Shown: piece after piece, positions 17,468 to 26,268 of the stretch
Position numbering within the stretch: the stretch's first letter is position 1
Layout of the letters: each line of letters begins with the position of its first letter
NCBI GenBank assembly: GCA_017410455.1
Contig: JAFQQT010000040.1
Coordinates: 1 to 64,000 of the forward strand
Length of the DNA stretch: 64,000 nt
Reading direction: 5' to 3'
Source of the DNA: Clostridia bacterium
GTDB taxonomy: Bacteria; Bacillota; Clostridia; Christensenellales; Aristaeellaceae
Position numbers and translations under genes: made by a program
Notes under the pieces: generated by a model
Told to the model about the DNA's origin: nothing
Seen by the model: only the letters and a program-made list of their open reading frames with translations
Databases searched by the model: none

Positions 17468-18552
17468 AGAAACGCAACACCAACCCCGAGCAGCGCAATT
17501 TCACCCTCGTGTGCTCGCTGTGCGTACTGATCATCATGATCATCACCCTGGTGCTGTTCTCCGCCGGGACGCTGATCATGCAGTACTCAGGCTTCTCAGA
17601 GTATGTGGACAACACCTCCGCGCTGCCCTTCATCTTCTGCGCAGCGGGCAGCTTCGTCATCGGATACTGCGTCACCCCGCTGATCCTGCGCATCCCCCTC
17701 ACGCCGGTCAACCGCCTGGTCAACAGCATGCAGCGCCTGGCCGCCGGACACTTTGACGAGCGCATCAGCCTGGGCGGCACCACCATGGAGCGGGAGCTGA
17801 CCGACAGCTTCAACACCCTGGCCAGCGAGCTGCAGAACACCGAGCTCCTCCGCACGGACTTCGTCAACAACTTCTCCCACGAGTTCAAGACCCCCATCGT
17901 GTCCATCCGGGGCTTTGCACGCATCCTCCTGCGCGACGAGCAGCACCCCGGCTCCCCCGACGCCCTCACCCCCCAGCAGCGCCTGGATTACCTGGGCGCC
18001 ATCGTGGACGAGAGCACCCGCCTGGCCCACATGGCCACGAGCGTGCTGCACCTGACGAAGGTCGAAAACCAGCAGATCCTCACCGATGTGACGGAGTTCA
18101 ACCTCTCCGAGCAGCTGCGCCGCTGCATCCTCCTGCTGGAGAAGGACTGGAGCGGCAAGAACATTGCCATCAACGCCGACTTCAGCGAGTTCACCATCTG
18201 CGCCTGCGAGGAGCTGCTGCGCCAGGTGTGGCTGAATCTGCTGGACAACGCCGTGAAGTTCACCCCCGAGGGCGGCGCCATCACCGTGCGCATCTACACC
18301 AGGGCTGAGCTCCTGCGGGCCCGCAGCGTCCTGCAGGTGGATGTGACCAACACCGGCACGCCCCTGACGGAGGAGCAGCGCAAGCGCGTGTTCGACAAGT
18401 TCTGGCAGGGCGACACCTCCCATGCCGGCTCGGGCGCGGGCGTCGGGCTCTCCATCGTGCGCAAGATCACCGAGCTCCACGGCGGCAGCGTCGAGGTCAT
18501 CGCCGGGGAGGGCTGCAACACATTCTCCGTCACGCTGCCCACACGCCAGTGA
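17464..18552 (+). CDS. Membrane sensor histidine kinase
   Basis: 362 residues: two membrane helices (about 14-38 and 56-76) with a very short outside loop, HAMP-like segment (about 80-130), HisKA with H-box NFSHEFKTPIVSIRGFARIL (about 139-158), and HATPase_c with N-box VWLNLLDNAVKFTPEGG and G-box GSGAGVGLSIVRKI. The small loop suggests that it senses within the membrane or via a partner. The start overlaps the regulator stop by 4 bases. The nearest downstream gene (DegV) has its own -10 box, so the operon seems to be just these two genes. Signal unknown. Confidence 0.9.
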   Translation: MKKRNTNPEQRNFTLVCSLCVLIIMIITLVLFSAGTLIMQYSGFSEYVDNTSALPFIFCAAGSFVIGYCVTPLILRIPLTPVNRLVNSMQRLAAGHFDERISLGGTTMERELTDSFNTLASELQNTELLRTDFVNNFSHEFKTPIVSIRGFARILLRDEQHPGSPDALTPQQRLDYLGAIVDESTRLAHMATSVLHLTKVENQQILTDVTEFNLSEQLRRCILLLEKDWSGKNIAINADFSEFTICACEELLRQVWLNLLDNAVKFTPEGGAITVRIYTRAELLRARSVLQVDVTNTGTPLTEEQRKRVFDKFWQGDTSHAGSGAGVGLSIVRKITELHGGSVEVIAGEGCNTFSVTLPTRQ

Positions 18553-18590
18553 TCGCGCCGGATGTTTAGATTCAGTTTATCTTCGCTGCG

Positions 18591-18596
18591 TATAAT
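18591..18596 (+). promoter_or_regulatory. -10 box of the DegV gene
   Basis: A perfect TATAAT 46 bases before the DegV start; no good -35 is seen at 16-18 bp, so activity may be weak or activated. Confidence 0.45.
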
Positions 18597-18642
18597 GGGA
18601 ATGTAAGCCATTGCCCTTATACGACAGAAAGCGAGGATCCCC

Positions 18643-19494
18643 ATGGTCAAGATCATTTCCGACAGCACCTGCGATCTCTCCCCGGAGCTGATCGCGAAAT
18701 ACGATATCGACATTCTGCCCCTGCACATCGTGCTGGGCGAGGAGGACTTTGAGGACGGGCGCGGCATCAGCCCGGACGAAATCTACCAGTGGAGCGACCT
18801 GCACCGCCAGAGCCCCAAGACCGCCGCCTGCACCCTCCCCGACGCCATGGCCGCCCTGGAGCCCTATGTTTCCGCCGGGCGCGAGGTCATCATGTTCTCC
18901 ATCTCCTCTTCCATGTCCTCCACCTTCAATGTGATGAACATGGCCGCCGAACAGCTGGACGCCGGCCATCTGGTGACGGTCATCGACTCGATGAACCTGT
19001 CCACCGGCGTGGGCCTGCAGGTGATTGAGGCGGCGGAGATGGCGCAGCAGGGCAAGTCCGCCCGGGAGATCATCACCCATATCGAAGCCATCCGCCCCCG
19101 CGTGCGCGCCAGCTTCGTGGTGGACACACTGACCTACCTGCACCGCGGCGGCCGCTGTTCCGGCCTGGTGGCGATGATGGGCGGCGCGCTGCGGCTGCAC
19201 CCGCGCATCGGTGTTGCGGATGGCAAGATGGCTCCGGGCAAGAAGTACCGGGGCAAGATGGACCGCGTGATCCTCTCCTACGCCCAGGAGATGGAGGCGG
19301 AGCTGCGCACCGCAAAGCCCGACCGCGTATTCATCACCCACTCCGGCTGCCCGGAGAGCACCATCACCGCCGTGCAGGAGTGGCTGCAGAGCCTGGGCTG
19401 CTTCAATGAGATCCACATCACCCGTGCCGGTGGCGTCGTATCCAGCCATTGCGGCCCGGGCACCCTCGGCGTGCTTTTCATCGCCGGCGAATAA
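18643..19494 (+). CDS. DegV family fatty-acid-binding protein (FakB-like)
   Basis: 283 residues, full length for the family. It starts with IISDSTCDLSPELIAKYDI (about 3-21), followed by LPLHIVLGEEDFEDG, the central TAACTLPDAM block, ISSSMSSTFN (about 87-96) and the C-terminal THSGCPE...GPGTLGVLF motif that holds the fatty-acid head group in FakB proteins. FakB presents fatty acid to the kinase FakA for phospholipid synthesis from outside lipids; no FakA gene is within the window. GAGG lies 6 bases before the ATG. The PAP2 gene follows 21 bases later, which fits a lipid-related pair. Confidence 0.9.
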   Translation: MVKIISDSTCDLSPELIAKYDIDILPLHIVLGEEDFEDGRGISPDEIYQWSDLHRQSPKTAACTLPDAMAALEPYVSAGREVIMFSISSSMSSTFNVMNMAAEQLDAGHLVTVIDSMNLSTGVGLQVIEAAEMAQQGKSAREIITHIEAIRPRVRASFVVDTLTYLHRGGRCSGLVAMMGGALRLHPRIGVADGKMAPGKKYRGKMDRVILSYAQEMEAELRTAKPDRVFITHSGCPESTITAVQEWLQSLGCFNEIHITRAGGVVSSHCGPGTLGVLFIAGE

Positions 19495-19515
19495 ATCAAG
19501 AATCGAGTGACCCGA

Positions 19516-20235
19516 ATGAAACTGCGTCCCCCCGTCCTGGATTACCGCCGCCTGCGGCTGACCAACCTGACCAGCCCGGAGTTCCGCCATGTGCTGCTGC
19601 TCCTGTACTGGATCGCCTATCTGCTTGCCTTCATTTTCATCGAGCGCCTGACCCCGGCGGCCTACCACCACCCGGTGCACATGTGGCTGGATGATGTGAT
19701 CCCCTTCTGCGAGTGGTTCCTCATCCCCTACATCAGCTGGCATGTATCGCTGGTGTGGATCAGCCTGTACACCCTGGCTTATGACGTGGAGGAATTCCGG
19801 TATTTCATGTACAACCTGATCCTCACCACAGCCATCGCCATCGCCACCTACATCATCTGGCCCAACGAGCAGCAGCTCCGCCCCGACCTGACGCAGCTGG
19901 GGCGCTCCAACCTTTTCACCTGGGGCACGTCCATCATCTACACCATGGACACCAACACCAACGTGTGCCCCTCGCTGCACTGCATCGGCGGCTTTGCCGT
20001 GGCCATGGCGGCGGTCAGCTGCCCCCGCTTCAACAGGCCCGGCTGGAAGGTGTTCTTCTTCATCTTCGCGATGCTGATCTGCGCCTCCACCGTGTTCATG
20101 AAGCAGCACTCCATCGTGGATTTCTTCGCCGCCATCCCCGTGATCGCGCTGGGCTGGCTGATCTTCTACCTGCCCCGCCGCAAGGCCATCGCCGCCAAGG
20201 CAAGGGTGGAACAAACCGCTTCCCTGTCCGCATAA
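19516..20235 (+). CDS. PAP2-family membrane phosphatase
   Basis: 239 residues with about five membrane helices. PAP2 motifs: a C1-like NEQQLRPDL (about 117-125), C2-like NVCPSLHCIGGFAVA (about 151-165) and C3-like KQHSIVDFFAAIP (about 197-209) with the catalytic His and Asp. It likely removes phosphate from a lipid phosphate such as phosphatidate or undecaprenyl diphosphate, on the outer leaflet. The ATG at 19516 is used; a GTG at 19507 is in frame. The ribosome site is weak, consistent with coupling to the DegV gene 21 bases upstream. A terminator follows. Confidence 0.85.
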   Translation: MKLRPPVLDYRRLRLTNLTSPEFRHVLLLLYWIAYLLAFIFIERLTPAAYHHPVHMWLDDVIPFCEWFLIPYISWHVSLVWISLYTLAYDVEEFRYFMYNLILTTAIAIATYIIWPNEQQLRPDLTQLGRSNLFTWGTSIIYTMDTNTNVCPSLHCIGGFAVAMAAVSCPRFNRPGWKVFFFIFAMLICASTVFMKQHSIVDFFAAIPVIALGWLIFYLPRRKAIAAKARVEQTASLSA

Positions 20236-20241
20236 CCCACA

Positions 20242-20268
20242 AAACGCCAGTTCTCCTGGCGTTTTTTA
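20242..20268 (+). terminator. Terminator after the PAP2 gene
   Basis: AACGCCAG...CTGGCGTT hairpin with a 5-nt loop, followed by TTTTTT. Confidence 0.85.
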
Positions 20269-20295
20269 TTGCAGACGTTTCCCCTGCAAGACGAA

Positions 20296-20329
20296 AACGC
20301 GCCGTGATCCGGGTGGATCACGGCGCGTT
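20296..20329 (-). terminator. Terminator after the beta-mannosidase gene
   Basis: Perfect 15-bp stem (20296-20310 with 20315-20329), 4-nt loop. On the minus strand it is followed by TTTTCGTC, and it lies 16 bases past the stop at 20345. Confidence 0.85.
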
Positions 20330-20344
20330 CTGCATGCCTCTGTA

Positions 20345-22873
20345 TCAGTCTTCCATGCCCATCCAGTGCAGCGAGGGCCTGAAGGCAGGGTCAGCCGCAT
20401 GGGCGATGATGGTCTTCGTCTCGCCGGGCCAGAGCTCGAAGTCGTTCTCCTCATACGCCACGCCCTCCGGCTCCGCCAGGTGCAGCATCCACACGAAGCG
20501 ATCCGCCGTCAGGGTCACTTCCCATCGGTCCCCGTCCAGGGGGCGGCAGCGGCAGTCCACCTGCGCGTCCTGCGCCACCATCTGTGCGAAGGGCGCGAAG
20601 AAGTAGCGGCTCTCATTGACGATCTGCCCGCCCTGCCGCAGGCGCACCCGCATCACCGTCTTCTCCGGATCTGCGATCGCGCTCGCCACAGCGACCTCCG
20701 CCAGCCGGACGCTCCCATTGGCCGGGAGCAGTACATCCTGAATGCCGGACAGCAGCGTCTGCCCGTCCGTGGTCAGCACGGCCCAGTCCAGCTGCGCGGC
20801 GGCGTCCTGCAGGGTATCGTTCATGCCCCAGATCTCCAGGGGCGCAGGGCTGCCACGCCAGTGATCCCGGTACTGCACGCGGCCAACGTCATTGTGCACG
20901 TCGTACCCCCGCACGCAGGCCATCAGGGGCGCCATCGCCTGCTTCAGCGCGTGGAAGACAGGCTTGCGGCGCAGCTGGTAGTCGATCAGCGACCAGTTGT
21001 GCACGCCGTAGCTGTCGCTCAGCGTCCAGAACAGCAGGCCCGAGCAGGTGAACTTCTGCCGCCGGAACTCCTCATAGATGTGCCGGGTGATCTCCGCCTG
21101 AATGGCCTGGCTGCGCAGGATGTACTGCCGGGGCGAATGGGGCGCATCGCCGAAGTACTGCCGCGCCATGCGGTCCAGGAGCACGCCGCCCATGCAGCTG
21201 TTGGCATGGTGCAGCCAGACCGGATCATCCGGGCGCATGTGCTCCGCCGGGATGCAGCTCTGCGCGGTTTCCAGGGTCATGGCGCCCATCACGCCGAACT
21301 CGGAAAAGAACTTCACCGGGAACTCCGTGAAGCGCCACAGGTCAAGGTAATGCGGGTGACTGGTGACGTGGGTCAGCAGCCAGATGTGCTGATCGCCATG
21401 GTGGCAGTCGCCCTGATACGCACCTCCGTGCGGGCTGGAGGGGCGGTAGACCAGCGTGGGGCAGAGCTCGGCCACCAGCGCGGGAAGGATCTGCTCATAG
21501 ATCGTGCCGCCATACCAGGGCAGGTCGGGCATGTACTGCTTCTGCGAGCCGTACATCTCCTGAATTTCGTTGTTGCCTGCCCAGCCGATGAGGCTCGCAT
21601 GGCGGCGCAGGCGGATGATGGCCCGACGCGCCTCGTCGGTGATGTTTTCCACAAAGCCCACGTCATGGTCGGGGTAGTAGCCGCAGGCATACATGAAATC
21701 ATGCCAGACCATGACGCCCGCCTCGTCGCAGGCCTCCATGAAAGCCTCGGAGGCGTACACGCCGCCGCCCCAGACGCGCAGCATGTTCATGTGCGCATCC
21801 CGGGCCTGAGCGATGAGGGCACGCTCCTTTTCCGGGGTGATGCGCCCGGGCAGGCAGTCGCAGGGCACATGGTTCGCGCCCTTGCAGAAGACCCGCTCGC
21901 CGTTGAGCACGAAGGTGAAGCCCGTGTCGCCGCCCGCCAGCTCCGGCTCGATCAGGGCGATGGTGCGCAGGCCCAGGCGCTGCGTGCGCACATCCATGAG
22001 CGTGCCGTCCGCCGCCAGCAGGGCAACCTCCACCGTGTAGAGGTGGCTTTCGCCCATGCCATTGCACCACCACAGCCGCGCATGGGGGATGGTCATCTCC
22101 AGCGAACCCGCCAGCGGGCCCTGCTCCTGCGCCACCAGAACGCCTTCCCGGTCGGTGATGCGGCATCGCAGCTGGCAGCATTCCCCGGAGGGCACATCCG
22201 CCGCCACGTCCACCGCCACGCGGCAGGGCTGACCCTCGGTCAGCACGGCCTGCGCCGCGCGGGCGTACACATCCGTCAGGGCCGCCCGGTCGTAGCCCGT
22301 CAGGCACACGTCGCGCCAGATGCCGCAGGAGGCCAGCCAGATGGTCCAGTCCCAGCCGTAGACATACTGCGGCTTGCGCATCCAGGCGCGCCAGGGCTGC
22401 TCGTTGTTCCACATCACGCCCATGCGCGCCAGGTCGTGGGTCTGCGCCTCGGCGAGGCCCTGGTCGATGCGCACCAGCAGCACATTCTCCCCCGGGTGCA
22501 GATGCCTGCGCACCTCCCACACGGCCTCCACAAAGGCGTTGCTGTGCCGGCCGATGAAGGCGCCGTTGAGCCACACGTCCGCCGTGCAGTCCAGGCCAAA
22601 GAATGTCAGCTGCATCACCCTGCGCAGGTCCTGCGCCGCCAGGGTGAACCGCCGCTCGCACCAGAACTCCTTCTCCTCCACCCAGCGGCAGTCCAGGTCG
22701 TTCATGCCCACCAGCGGCTCGGCGATGATCCCCGCCTCCATCAGCGGGGTGTGCACATCGCCGGGGACGCTGTAGGGCAGCGCGTCCATGGCAGCAAAGC
22801 CCTCCGGGGTGCCCGCGCCGATATCGCAGTACGCCATGCGCCACACGCCGTTCAGGCTGATGTCCATCCGCAT
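20345..22873 (-). CDS. GH2 beta-mannosidase
   Basis: 842 residues from the chosen start, without signal peptide, so cytoplasmic. It begins with the LNGVWRMAY phrase of GH2 mannosidases, has a jelly-roll domain (about 1-190), Ig-like domain, TIM barrel with acid/base Glu436 in WAGNNEIQEMYG and nucleophile Glu525 in FFSEFGVMG, then C-terminal beta domains. The order and the N-N-E-I motif fit beta-mannosidases. In-frame start codons lie at 22894 (GTG), 22891 (ATG, overlapping the preceding stop as TGATG) and 22873; the last has GGAG at 8 bases and gives the family-typical N terminus. It is the last gene of a minus-strand set with a sugar isomerase, suggesting use of manno-oligosaccharides. Confidence 0.9.
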   Translation of the reverse strand: MRMDISLNGVWRMAYCDIGAGTPEGFAAMDALPYSVPGDVHTPLMEAGIIAEPLVGMNDLDCRWVEEKEFWCERRFTLAAQDLRRVMQLTFFGLDCTADVWLNGAFIGRHSNAFVEAVWEVRRHLHPGENVLLVRIDQGLAEAQTHDLARMGVMWNNEQPWRAWMRKPQYVYGWDWTIWLASCGIWRDVCLTGYDRAALTDVYARAAQAVLTEGQPCRVAVDVAADVPSGECCQLRCRITDREGVLVAQEQGPLAGSLEMTIPHARLWWCNGMGESHLYTVEVALLAADGTLMDVRTQRLGLRTIALIEPELAGGDTGFTFVLNGERVFCKGANHVPCDCLPGRITPEKERALIAQARDAHMNMLRVWGGGVYASEAFMEACDEAGVMVWHDFMYACGYYPDHDVGFVENITDEARRAIIRLRRHASLIGWAGNNEIQEMYGSQKQYMPDLPWYGGTIYEQILPALVAELCPTLVYRPSSPHGGAYQGDCHHGDQHIWLLTHVTSHPHYLDLWRFTEFPVKFFSEFGVMGAMTLETAQSCIPAEHMRPDDPVWLHHANSCMGGVLLDRMARQYFGDAPHSPRQYILRSQAIQAEITRHIYEEFRRQKFTCSGLLFWTLSDSYGVHNWSLIDYQLRRKPVFHALKQAMAPLMACVRGYDVHNDVGRVQYRDHWRGSPAPLEIWGMNDTLQDAAAQLDWAVLTTDGQTLLSGIQDVLLPANGSVRLAEVAVASAIADPEKTVMRVRLRQGGQIVNESRYFFAPFAQMVAQDAQVDCRCRPLDGDRWEVTLTADRFVWMLHLAEPEGVAYEENDFELWPGETKTIIAHAADPAFRPSLHWMGMED

Positions 22874-22890
22874 CGCAATCGCTCCGTTCA

Positions 22891-23649
22891 TCACGCAAAG
22901 CCGCAGGCCGTCAGGTACTCATAGCTGCGGCGCAGGCAAGCGAAGGGGTCCTCGCCGTTGCAGTCGTCCTGCTCGACCATCATGTACTGCGTGCCGGCGG
23001 CCTCCGCCTTCTCAAACACGCGGCCGAAGTTGATGTTGCCCTCGCCGATGACGGCCATCTTCCGCCCGTAGGCGTAGTCCTTCAGGTGGATGACGGGCAC
23101 GCGGCCGCTCAGCTTTTCGACCCACTGCGCCGGGTCGCCGCCGCCCGCCTGAATCCAGAAGGTGTCCAGCGTGAAGCCCATGTCCTCTTCCGGGATGCTC
23201 TCCGCCAGGTATTCGAGGATGATCCGCTTCCCGTCGGGGGTGCGCTTGAACTCCTGATCGTGGTTGTGATACATGAAGTAGCGGCCGCCCTCACGGATCT
23301 GTACCGCGATGGCCGGGTAGGTGGCCATGAAGTGCGCGAGATTCGCGTCCTCCTTGCTCTCGTCAAAGGCGTACCAGCCCAGGCCGATGTTCTCGCATCC
23401 AAAGACGTGGTGATCCGCGATGACCTGCGTCAATTCGCCCGTCAGGCGCGGCACGGGGATGTGGGTCAGCACGCAGCGAAGACCGTTTGCGTCCAGCTGC
23501 TCCTTCAGCCACTGCGCGTCGTAGGGGCAGGTGCCGGAGATTTGCACGGTCCTGTAGCCGATGTCCGCCACCCTGCGCAGGGTCAGGGCGAAGTCATCGA
23601 GGGTCTGGCACTGGTTGCGGACGGTGTAGAGCTGTGCGCCGATTCGCAT
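22891..23649 (-). CDS. Sugar phosphate isomerase/epimerase (AP-endonuclease-2 TIM barrel)
   Basis: 252 residues of the xylose-isomerase-like TIM-barrel family: starts IGAQLYTVRNQCQTLDDF, with RTVQISGT, the metal-ligand type MYHNHDQEFKRT block, DTFWIQAGGGDPAQW and HLKDYAYG followed by GEGNINFGRVFEKAE. These are the conserved Glu/Asp/His metal-site blocks of the family. The exact substrate cannot be read from sequence; such proteins act on keto- or inositol-type sugars. AAGGAGG lies 8 bases before the ATG. Its stop overlaps the region of possible GH2 starts, so the two genes are coupled. Confidence 0.87.
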   Translation of the reverse strand: MRIGAQLYTVRNQCQTLDDFALTLRRVADIGYRTVQISGTCPYDAQWLKEQLDANGLRCVLTHIPVPRLTGELTQVIADHHVFGCENIGLGWYAFDESKEDANLAHFMATYPAIAVQIREGGRYFMYHNHDQEFKRTPDGKRIILEYLAESIPEEDMGFTLDTFWIQAGGGDPAQWVEKLSGRVPVIHLKDYAYGRKMAVIGEGNINFGRVFEKAEAAGTQYMMVEQDDCNGEDPFACLRRSYEYLTACGFA

Positions 23650-23661
23650 GGGGATACCTCC

Positions 23662-24825
23662 TTATTCAGTCATAGCATCCACATCCACCCAGTACGGGAC
23701 GAAGCGGATCTTCTGCCTTGGGCTGCTGTGATGGGTCGCGCCAGCCGGGTTTTCCATCGGGATGACCCAGACATGCGTGATCTCCGAGCGATTCAGCCCA
23801 TCATCCTTGAACGTGCCGCCGATGAAAGTCAGGTTAAGCCGGAATTCATTGGCCTGGCTTATGTCATACGCCTTTTTGGTGCGTGCCAGCGGCGAATCCG
23901 GGTTGACGCCCCGGAAGATGGGCGCATCCGGGAATGCAACCTCCCAGCCCTTCCCGCCATCCCTGAACGTCACCCGACGTGGGACAGCCTTTGCCTCATA
24001 TTCCACCGGGGCGGGGTGGCCGCAGTTCCTGTTCAGCGTATTGTCCAGGTGCGCACAGGCACAGCGCCAGTCCTCCGCGTCATAGCCCTCAGCCTTCATC
24101 AGCACGCGGATCCCCTTTCCCGCGCCGCCGCAGGGCTTGACGCTCACACCGATGGAATTGCCATAGCCGCCGCATACCAGCGCGAACGCCGGCGGCGCGT
24201 CCTCCGGCATCATCAGCGGCACAGCTTCCTCCCCCGCCCGGTCGAACCCCAGCACCGCGAAGGGTTCCGCGTCCTCGTCGATAAACAGCGCTTCCGGCGT
24301 GTACCCAAAGAGCGCCGCCATCTCCTGCGCGGCTGACTCGGAGAAGACCCGATCCTCATCGTCCACGGCGAGAATGCGCCGGAACTCCGCCCGGGCCGCC
24401 TCATCCGGCAGCAGGGCGTCGAACACGGACAGGTCCTCGCTGTCGGTCATGGCCTCGTCGTCCTCGTCGATGAAGCCGACATGGACGTGCTGCACGGTTT
24501 TGCCATCCGTGGCGGCCACATAGAGGAAGTCGCTGTCAAAGTTCATGAAGTAGAGGATGGGCGTGTGCATTTCGGCGGAGAGCTGGCGCAGAAGCTCCGT
24601 CTGTGCGCCGAGATCCTCCGGCATATCCAGCGCGATGGTCAGCCATGCGCTCTTTTTGTCGTGATGCAGGGGCAGCACGAGGGCGGCGGAATCCGCATCA
24701 GCGGCTTTCGTGTAGCCCATGCGTTCAAAGCCCTCGCGGATGGCCTTGCGGGTCGCGGGGGCGGTGGGGGTCTTGCCCGGTGCGCCGGTCTTCTTCACCA
24801 GCGCGGCAGCGAATGTGTAGCCCAT
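23662..24825 (-). CDS. Hypothetical cytoplasmic protein
   Basis: 387 residues, no signal peptide or membrane segment. I do not recognise the family. The N-terminal part (1-115) has alternating beta and helix segments (MGYTFAAALVKKTG..., then a LVLPLHHDKKSAWLTIALDM strand pair); the middle is very acidic (DEDDEAMTDSEDLS at about 125-140), and the last 150 residues contain three Cys and several Trp. It lies 12 bases upstream of the sugar isomerase gene, so is cotranscribed with it. GGAGGAG is 6 bases before the ATG, inside the tail of the GH43 remnant. It may be a cytosolic accessory or an unrelated insertion in the operon. Confidence 0.65.
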   Translation of the reverse strand: MGYTFAAALVKKTGAPGKTPTAPATRKAIREGFERMGYTKAADADSAALVLPLHHDKKSAWLTIALDMPEDLGAQTELLRQLSAEMHTPILYFMNFDSDFLYVAATDGKTVQHVHVGFIDEDDEAMTDSEDLSVFDALLPDEAARAEFRRILAVDDEDRVFSESAAQEMAALFGYTPEALFIDEDAEPFAVLGFDRAGEEAVPLMMPEDAPPAFALVCGGYGNSIGVSVKPCGGAGKGIRVLMKAEGYDAEDWRCACAHLDNTLNRNCGHPAPVEYEAKAVPRRVTFRDGGKGWEVAFPDAPIFRGVNPDSPLARTKKAYDISQANEFRLNLTFIGGTFKDDGLNRSEITHVWVIPMENPAGATHHSSPRQKIRFVPYWVDVDAMTE

Positions 24826-24838
24826 ATTTGCTCCTCCA

Positions 24839-25204
24839 TCAGTAGGTGTAGGTGATCAGCAGGTCGTCAAATCGCGTCGAGCCCCGGCCCTGGGCGTACA
24901 AGCCCAGCACCACGCCGGTGAAGGGCGAGGAGACCTCGTTGGAGAGCCACTTCGACTGGGCGGAGCCGAGGTGCTGCTCGCCATCCGCCGTGCGCAGACA
25001 GAAATCGTAATGCAGGCTGTCCGCGCGGATGACCAGCTCCGCCGTGTCGCCCTCGATGGGCACGATGGCCTGATCGTGGCGGATGCCGCCGATGTTCATC
25101 TTCAGCACGACAGCCTTGCCGCCGTCCGCCATTTCACGGATGGCAAGGTCGTAGTGCTCGGACTCGGTGGAATAGAGGGACAGGCCGCCCCCCGTCCGGC
25201 GTGA
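24839..25204 (-). pseudogene. Orphan C-terminal fragment of a GH43 enzyme
   Basis: About 120 residues that match the C-terminal beta-sandwich of GH43 xylosidase/arabinofuranosidase enzymes: an LSLYSTESEHYDLAIRE strand pair, KMNIGGIRHDQ, then SSPFTGVVLGLYAQGRGS and FDDLLITYTY at the end. The catalytic propeller is missing. The frame runs on upstream to 25240, but those residues are out-of-frame overlap with the preceding gene, so the homologous part starts at about 25200, four bases from that gene's stop. No ribosome site or sensible start is present. I read it as a remnant left after a deletion or replacement of the 5' part. Confidence 0.7.
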
Positions 25205-25205
25205 A

Positions 25206-26210
25206 TCATTCCTGTGCCTCACGGACATACGTCCACACATCCTCCCCGACGGTGCGGATCAGCTGGCCGTCGGTCAGGACAAATACATACTCCTTGCTGC
25301 CGATGGAGAGGATCACGCAGCCATCCACGAATGTCCAGCTGCCATCGTTCCAGGAGACGCCCACGCCACTGCGGGCGGAGCCGTCCGCATTCAGCTCGAT
25401 GGTCATGGTCTTTGCCCACAGCCGGGGGTCGTTCATGATCGCGTCCCGGTCGAAATGCAGGCTCCCATTGGTCAGGCTGGCGGCCTGCCAGAGGCCGACA
25501 CAGGCGGCAGGCGACTTCTCCACCGCGTCCCCCACGCGTTCCAACGTGAACACAGCGCCGCTGTACTCCACGCTCACCAGCAGGCCGTCCGTCAGATGGA
25601 AGGTCAGGGGCGCATCGCCGATGGTCACGATGATGCTGTCCCCTTCCACCGTCCAGCTGCCGACCAGCTGTTCGCGGCCGTTGTCGCCCCAGGCGCTGCC
25701 GTCTTCATACAGCTCGATGATCAGGTTCGCACCCGTCGCCTGAATCGCTTCCTTGTCCATCACCATGTCACCCATGGTCAGGCGGCAAAGTTCCCAGCGG
25801 CCCGTCAGGTCAGGAGCGGCGGACGCCTTCTCCACCGCGTCCCCCACGCGTTCCAACGTGAACACAGCGCCGCTGTACTCCACGCTCACCAGCAGGCCGT
25901 CCGTCAGATGGAAGGTCAGGGGCGCATCGTCGATGTTCACGATGACGCCGTCCCCTTCCACCGTCCAGCTGCCGTCCACCTGTTCGCGGCCGTTGTCGCC
26001 CCAGGCGCTGCCGTCTTCATACAGCTCGATGATCAGGTTCGCGCCCGTCGCCTGAATCGCTTCCTTGTCCATCACCATGTCACCCATGGTCAGGCGGCAA
26101 AGTTCCCAGCGGCCCACGAGGGCAGAGGCGTCCACCGCCGGCGTTTCAGCCTGCGCGGCGGTCAGCATCAGGAGCATCAGCGTCAGAAGCATCAGCAGGA
26201 ATCTCTTCAT
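25206..26210 (-). CDS. Secreted lipocalin-like triple-repeat protein
   Basis: 334 residues: signal peptide (about 1-21, ending A-Q-A) and three units of about 104 residues. Units one and two are almost identical: GRWELCRLTMGDMVMDKEAI, LIIELYEDGSAWGDNG, GSWTVEGD, APLTFHLTDGLLVSVEYSG and FTLERV. Unit three is diverged (VGLWQAASLTNGSLHFD...). The G-x-W start and the beta-strand pattern fit lipocalin-like DUF folds found in secreted Firmicute proteins; ligand unknown. It has a ribosome site (GGAGG) before its ATG and is the first gene of the set leading to the isomerase and beta-mannosidase. Confidence 0.75.
   Translation of the reverse strand: MKRFLLMLLTLMLLMLTAAQAETPAVDASALVGRWELCRLTMGDMVMDKEAIQATGANLIIELYEDGSAWGDNGREQVDGSWTVEGDGVIVNIDDAPLTFHLTDGLLVSVEYSGAVFTLERVGDAVEKASAAPDLTGRWELCRLTMGDMVMDKEAIQATGANLIIELYEDGSAWGDNGREQLVGSWTVEGDSIIVTIGDAPLTFHLTDGLLVSVEYSGAVFTLERVGDAVEKSPAACVGLWQAASLTNGSLHFDRDAIMNDPRLWAKTMTIELNADGSARSGVGVSWNDGSWTFVDGCVILSIGSKEYVFVLTDGQLIRTVGEDVWTYVREAQE
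25490..26113 (-). repeat. Near-identical 312-bp direct repeat within a gene
   Basis: The segment around 25490-25801 recurs at about 25802-26113, with only a few differences. The period (for example TGAATCGCTT at 25741 and 26053) is exactly 312 bp, or 104 codons, which points to a recent tandem duplication. Confidence 0.9.
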
Positions 26211-26268
26211 GTTCGGTTCCTCCGTATCTGGTCAGCAGGCTGCCCGCATACGCCGCGGCCTGCATATC

